Translations under genes and position numbers: made by a program | The notes under the pieces: model-generated | What the model was told of the DNA's origin: nothing | What the model saw: only the letters and a program-made list of their open reading frames with translations | Databases searched by the model: none | NCBI GenBank assembly: GCA_960531495.1 | Contig: OY482847.1 | Location: 9,404,992-9,468,991, forward strand | Direction: 5' to 3' | Length of the DNA stretch: 64,000 bases | Source: Zeus faber | Lineage: Eukaryota; Chordata; Actinopteri; Zeiformes; Zeidae | Shown: positions 60,700-64,000 of the stretch, in pieces | How positions within the stretch are numbered: the stretch's first letter is position 1 | Layout of the letters: the number at the start of each line of letters is the position of its first letter

Positions 60700-60760
60700 T
60701 CAGTAGATGCTGACCTGGGACAGGACCTGGGCATGGGCCTGGATCTGGGAAGGGTGCGGG

Positions 60761-60802
<42 letters not shown>

Positions 60803-61560
60803 GCGGGCTGGGGGCTGCCCAGGGAACCCGAATGCGGGGTTCCTGGGGAGTGCTGGGGCGGGGAACATTGGGACTGGGAATGGGACTGGTGCTGCTGTTG
60901 CTGCTGGAGATGCTGGATTTGCTGCTGATGCATCTGCTGCATCTGCATGTGCTGGAGCTGCATGTGCTGCTGCTGCTGCTGCTGTTGTTGTTGTTGCTGT
61001 TGCTGCTGTTGTTGTTGTTGCTGCTGCTGTTGCTGCATGTGGTGCTGCTGCAGCTGCTGCTGGAGGTGGTGTTGGAAATGCTGATGCTGCATCTGCTGCT
61101 GGATATGCTGGTGGTGCATCTGCTGCTGCTGCATCTGGTGGTGCTGAAGGTGCTTCTGCATCTGCTGCTGCTGCTGCTGCATCTGCTGTATGGCATGCTG
61201 CTGCGGCGGCGGCTGCATGGGCGGACTCATCTGAGACACAGCCGTGGACTGGGCTCCCGCCACCATGGCGCCCCCCGCACCCATCTGGCCCAGCAGCTGT
61301 GGCGGCAGCCCGGAGGGCATGTTCTGGTGGGCCACGGTCACCGAGGTCACGATCTGGTTCCCACCGAGCCGCATCTGCAGCGGTTTGGGTGCGATGGCCC
61401 GCGGCAGCGCACCCTGCAGGGCGGCCTGGGCGGCCGCGGACATGGGATGGTTGTGTTGGTTAAGGGGCGATGGCAGCACCATGCCGGGGGAGAGGGTGGT
61501 GGAGGCCAGAGTCTGTTGCACCGAGCGGATGGTCTGGGCCTCGGCGGACTCTGCGGCAGC
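60700..61560 (-). CDS. tox3: tox3 last coding exon: glutamine-rich C-terminus
   Basis: This exon has 286 codons and a stop, opening [20 protein letters not shown] after the acceptor GTCTACCAAG. Residues 1-115 are a conserved linker including [20 protein letters not shown]. From about residue 118 it is Gln/His/Met-rich, with a 23-glutamine run (residues 176-198, mixed CAG and CAA), then [20 protein letters not shown] and a 13-glutamine run of pure CAG (residues 254-266). The end, [16 protein letters not shown], matches mammalian TOX3 (ending SQVSIF) apart from the last aromatic residue. Long open frames seen on the other strand here are side effects of the triplet repeats. Confidence 0.95.
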
Positions 61561-62720
61561 CTTGGTAGACAAAACAGAAAGGTGAGGGAAAACATTAGTT
61601 TTGCCAATGCACAGAATTGCACTTCCCCGTACGCATAAAGATAATTCCTTTTTTGGTGCCATGGAGACGTTAACAGCCTTTCAGGAGCCTGGTTATAATG
61701 TAAATTAAATTTAATTAAAAATCACTTTCAAAGCTTTCACGCATTTGTCGGGTGAAACGGATAAATGGTTTCTCACCTTGGAAACCAGGCTGGCGCGGTA
61801 CGCAGCCAGGGCTTTTAAATATTCCTTTTTGGCAGCTTCTGTTTTGCTTTTGTACACCTGGCAGGAGGCATTAACAGAAGGCAAAAGGTATTACCATTAA
61901 CAAAGGCAAAGTACACACAGAGATATACAAACATAAATGAACAAATATGTAGTTATGGATATCGTTCCCTGGTAAGACACATTATGCATTCTGTTGAGCG
62001 CCGCCTTCTCACAGGATCAACACGTTGGACCAGTTTGTACCTGCTTCTGCTCCTCTCCCAGACCGTCCCACATGGAGGCCACGATCTTGGACACCTCTCC
62101 GAAAGTGGCGTTGGGGTTCTGGCCCTTGATGGCCGCCTGCGTGTCCCTGAAGAACAGGGCGTAGGCCGAGACGGGCTTCTGGGGCTCGTTGGGATCCTTC
62201 TTCTTCTTCTTTTTGGGCGTCTTGGGCTTCTTGGTGTGGTCTATCGGGGCGGGTCGCTTTTCCCCAATGACCTGCAACCGAAAAAATGACGATCTGCTTC
62301 AGAAGAGAACGGATGGGAACCAGACCTCTGATTCTGAGGCTCAACGGGCAGCCCTCCACTTTATTTCCCTCGGTACCAGCTAATTTGTATATCCTCTCCG
62401 CAAATGACAACTCTACTCATCGCGTTATCTCTAAAATCTCTCTCTTTGCTCACCCTGTTGCCGTCATCCTGGTCGTCCTCGTTGATGGAGCTGGAGGGGG
62501 AGGGTGTGGCCGACTTGCTGGCGGGTGGCGACGGCGAGGTGTGGCTGATGGCGGAGGCGGCCATGTTGAGGCCCATCTGTGCGTTGAGGTGGGACTGGTT
62601 GATGGTGGTCAGCTGGCCCCGTGACATCATCCCTCCTCCGGGGTTGTTCATGCTGATGATGGAGCGCATCACCATGGCCGGGTTGGAGGGATACTGGCGG
62701 TGATGGCCTGGTCCCACATT
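60700..62720 (-). CDS. tox3: TOX high mobility group box family member 3, 3' part (four exons)
   Basis: This is the 3' coding part of tox3, joined from 62720-62454, 62271-62041, 61857-61777 and 61560-60700 (479 codons plus stop; human TOX3 is about 576 residues). TOX3 is a nuclear HMG-box protein that bends DNA and acts as a transcriptional co-activator, linked in mammals to calcium-dependent transcription in neurons and to breast epithelium. In order, the pieces give an SP/S-rich linker ([20 protein letters not shown]), a basic stretch ([17 protein letters not shown]), one HMG box ([12 protein letters not shown] to LVSK), and a Gln/His/Met-rich tail ending VLSQVSIY. The long polyglutamine tail separates TOX3 from TOX, TOX2 and TOX4. 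All introns lie between codons, have GT-AG ends and are short (182, 183 and 216 bases). The N-terminal exons are beyond the right edge. Family assignment is very secure; a lineage-specific duplicate is possible. Confidence 0.96.
60763..60801 (-). repeat. tox3: Pure (CAG)13 in the tox3 coding sequence
   Basis: Thirteen uninterrupted CAG codons near the C-terminus; the other polyglutamine tract is stabilised by CAA interruptions. Confidence 0.95.
60967..61035 (-). repeat. tox3: Mixed CAG/CAA tract, 23 glutamines, in tox3
   Basis: Twenty-three glutamine codons with CAA interspersed, inside the Gln/His/Met-rich tail. Confidence 0.95.
61777..61857 (-). CDS. tox3: tox3 exon: end of the HMG box (helix 3)
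   Basis: This exon has 27 codons, [20 protein letters not shown] then RASLVSK. The acceptor is TGCCAG and the donor GTGAGA. It supplies the third HMG-box helix. The [12 protein letters not shown] ending is that of TOX3 (TOX has [12 protein letters not shown]). The fourth residue is serine, where the mammalian proteins I recall carry a basic residue (YKRKT or YKKKT). Confidence 0.95.
62041..62271 (-). CDS. tox3: tox3 exon: nuclear localisation signal and most of the HMG box
   Basis: This exon has 77 codons, opening [20 protein letters not shown] and closing GLGEEQKQ. The acceptor is TTGCAG at 62272-62277 and the donor is GTACAA. The HMG box starts at about residue 29 of the exon ([20 protein letters not shown]) and continues with [20 protein letters not shown] and [10 protein letters not shown], covering helices 1 and 2. 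The aromatic and hydrophobic core residues (the Y and FF of SAYALFF, and the W of MWDGL) are present. The six-lysine run just before the box is the likely nuclear localisation signal. This is the most conserved part of the family. Confidence 0.97.
62454..62720 (-). CDS. tox3: tox3 exon: linker before the HMG box
   Basis: This exon has 89 codons. It opens after the acceptor TTTTCCCAG at 62721-62729 and closes AACAGG before the donor GTGAGC. It reads [12 protein letters not shown] through [10 protein letters not shown]. It contains [18 protein letters not shown], then [18 protein letters not shown], then the SP-repeat segment shared by TOX-family proteins, and an acidic end. The middle ([16 protein letters not shown]) matches mammalian TOX3 as I recall it. 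No catalytic residues are expected; the region is probably disordered. Confidence 0.93.
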
Positions 62721-64000
62721 CTGGGAAAATTAAGATAGGGTGCAATTTAAAAGTTTGTTACGCTATCTCATGGTGTCGACTTGAGGAATATCGCCCAGCC
62801 CTACAAAATCAAACATCATGATATGTTTTTATGAATGTGTCTACTTTGACGAGGTTCTGGGGATGACTATTGGGGCTTTCATTAGATATTTACAATCATT
62901 AGTAATGTGTAATTTATGACCTAAGCAGGTCAAGGCATTGATGAGCGTACTGCACCGGAAATCTGCGTTACATTATTGTAATGCAGCCTTAAAGACAACA
63001 TTTTACTATATCATGATATTAGGATAATCAAAATCCCAAACAACATCTATAATATTCCAATATCGACATTGTTTCAAAAAATATCCAAAAAAACGCCAGG
63101 CTCGGTTGCATTGGTTGTAAGACTATTAGAGAGAAGATTCCATTGTATCAATAGCCATTCATTTTCCAGATTTCCCTCAGATGAAAAGTGAAATCGCCAA
63201 ATTTCTCTCGTTTATTCTCCTTTCTTTAATACAAGCAAATTTCATGCCTCTTCGTCCCGTCAGGATGAGCCACAAGAAATCATGCCGACACTGCAGCGGT
63301 GTCTTCACTGGACGGAAATAGATACCGAATCTTCTGCACAAGCCAATTGATCTATTCTGAAAAGTCTATTGTAAGGAAATCTGGCCGGTCCCTGGAGGAG
63401 ACGGTGAGCGGAGGAGATATCCGTCAGTGGCTCTCGGTATGGAACATAACCCTAAACGTCACAAGAGAGAGCAAAATGAGAAGAGAAAAAGGGAAATAAG
63501 ATTGTTCAAGTCACGATTTGTATGCATGTACCGGCATTCACAAATCATCTCGGATTGAGGTGCCGGGCAGAATAAAACACTCGATACGTTTCAGTGAAAT
63601 GTGACTTTTCTAAGGTTATAGCTCTGAGATAGAGGGGAAAAATGATGGCTGCAGTACATTTAGACGTGAAATTCTATTTGGTGGCAGCTTTCATAGATCA
63701 TACTTTGCCTGCCAAAGAGTAGAAGAAACACCTATATAATCAACTCCATAAATCAACTCGGCCGAGAGGATAAAAATTTAAGTGCCTCGGACACATTTCT
63801 CTCTCTGCCTTCCACTGTCCAGGGTGTAATATAATAAAAAAAAATCTCCCAAAAAATAACATAAAAAAGGCTTGTGTGTTCCTGTCTGTGAAACGATTAG
63901 TTCTCGAACGACGCCAGAGGACGAAGTCAAAATGTTTGCTCTGATTGAGGTGGAGGGGTGAAGATGACAAGAAGTGCCGGTTCCCCGGTGGGAAGGCTGA
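62721..64000 (-). other. tox3: tox3 intron (partial), no exon seen
   Basis: This is intron sequence upstream of the first exon visible here, at least 1,280 bases long and running off the window. I found no open frame flanked by splice sites that resembles earlier TOX exons. The stretch at about 63,540-63,720 is unique, of mixed composition and free of simple repeats, so it could hold an intronic regulatory element; this is only an impression. Confidence 0.7.

Noticed and set aside
60625-61638. Long plus-strand Leu-rich and Ala/Cys-rich open frames opposite the tox3 last exon
   Set aside because: They are by-products of the CAG/CAA and His/Met codon repeats read on the other strand. The minus strand carries the true, conserved protein.

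Overview
This is animal DNA, most likely from a ray-finned (teleost) fish. One spliced gene enters from the right edge, and the rest is AT-rich non-coding sequence full of long microsatellites. The repeats are typical of fish: two Tc1/mariner copies with a recognisable transposase, an L2-like LINE, a tRNA-derived SINE, a hAT fragment, fold-back MITEs, and broken LTR-retrotransposon and retrovirus-like fossils. Nothing here is bacterial or viral in layout. The species cannot be named from the sequence.

The only host gene I can support is the 3' part of tox3 on the minus strand, 60,700-62,720. It has four coding exons with good splice sites, all in phase 0. They encode the SP/S-rich linker, a lysine-rich nuclear localisation stretch, the single HMG box, and the long Gln/His/Met-rich C-terminus ending VLSQVSIY. 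The first exons lie beyond base 64,000. The 3'UTR runs left from the stop to an end I cannot fix.

Left of tox3, about 58 kb holds no convincing host gene. In human, the 3' side of TOX3 faces the large gene desert towards SALL1, so this is probably the fish version of that desert (inference). Layout: 1-9,700, microsatellites, hairpins, one SINE, LINE tails and an AT-rich minisatellite. 9,720-11,280, an L2-like LINE. 12,150-14,640, three MITE-like elements. 15-18.8 kb, microsatellites and small repeats. 18.9-21.1 kb, mostly unique sequence with a Tc1-like scrap. 21.3-23.2 kb, LINE pieces. 23.3-28.3 kb, mostly unique sequence with possible conserved non-coding blocks. 28.3-36.4 kb, a nested graveyard: an endogenous-retrovirus-like fossil, a Ty3/Gypsy fossil, an inverted pair of LTR-like copies, and a hAT fragment sitting in one of them. 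36.4-43.9 kb, mixed. 44.2-45.2 kb and 51.1-52.1 kb, two related Tc1 copies. 47.1-47.65 kb, a G-rich minisatellite. 49.4-49.9 kb, a MITE carrying a CTCF-like core. 53-60.6 kb, mostly unique sequence that may carry regulatory elements.

I looked for an undescribed biological system and found none I can defend. The best leads are structural or regulatory: a perfect 19-bp hairpin at the left edge, two perfect RFX X-box palindromes 1 kb apart, a CTCF-like core inside a MITE, two Tc1 copies sharing the same frame-breaking deletion, and the pure CAG tract in tox3.
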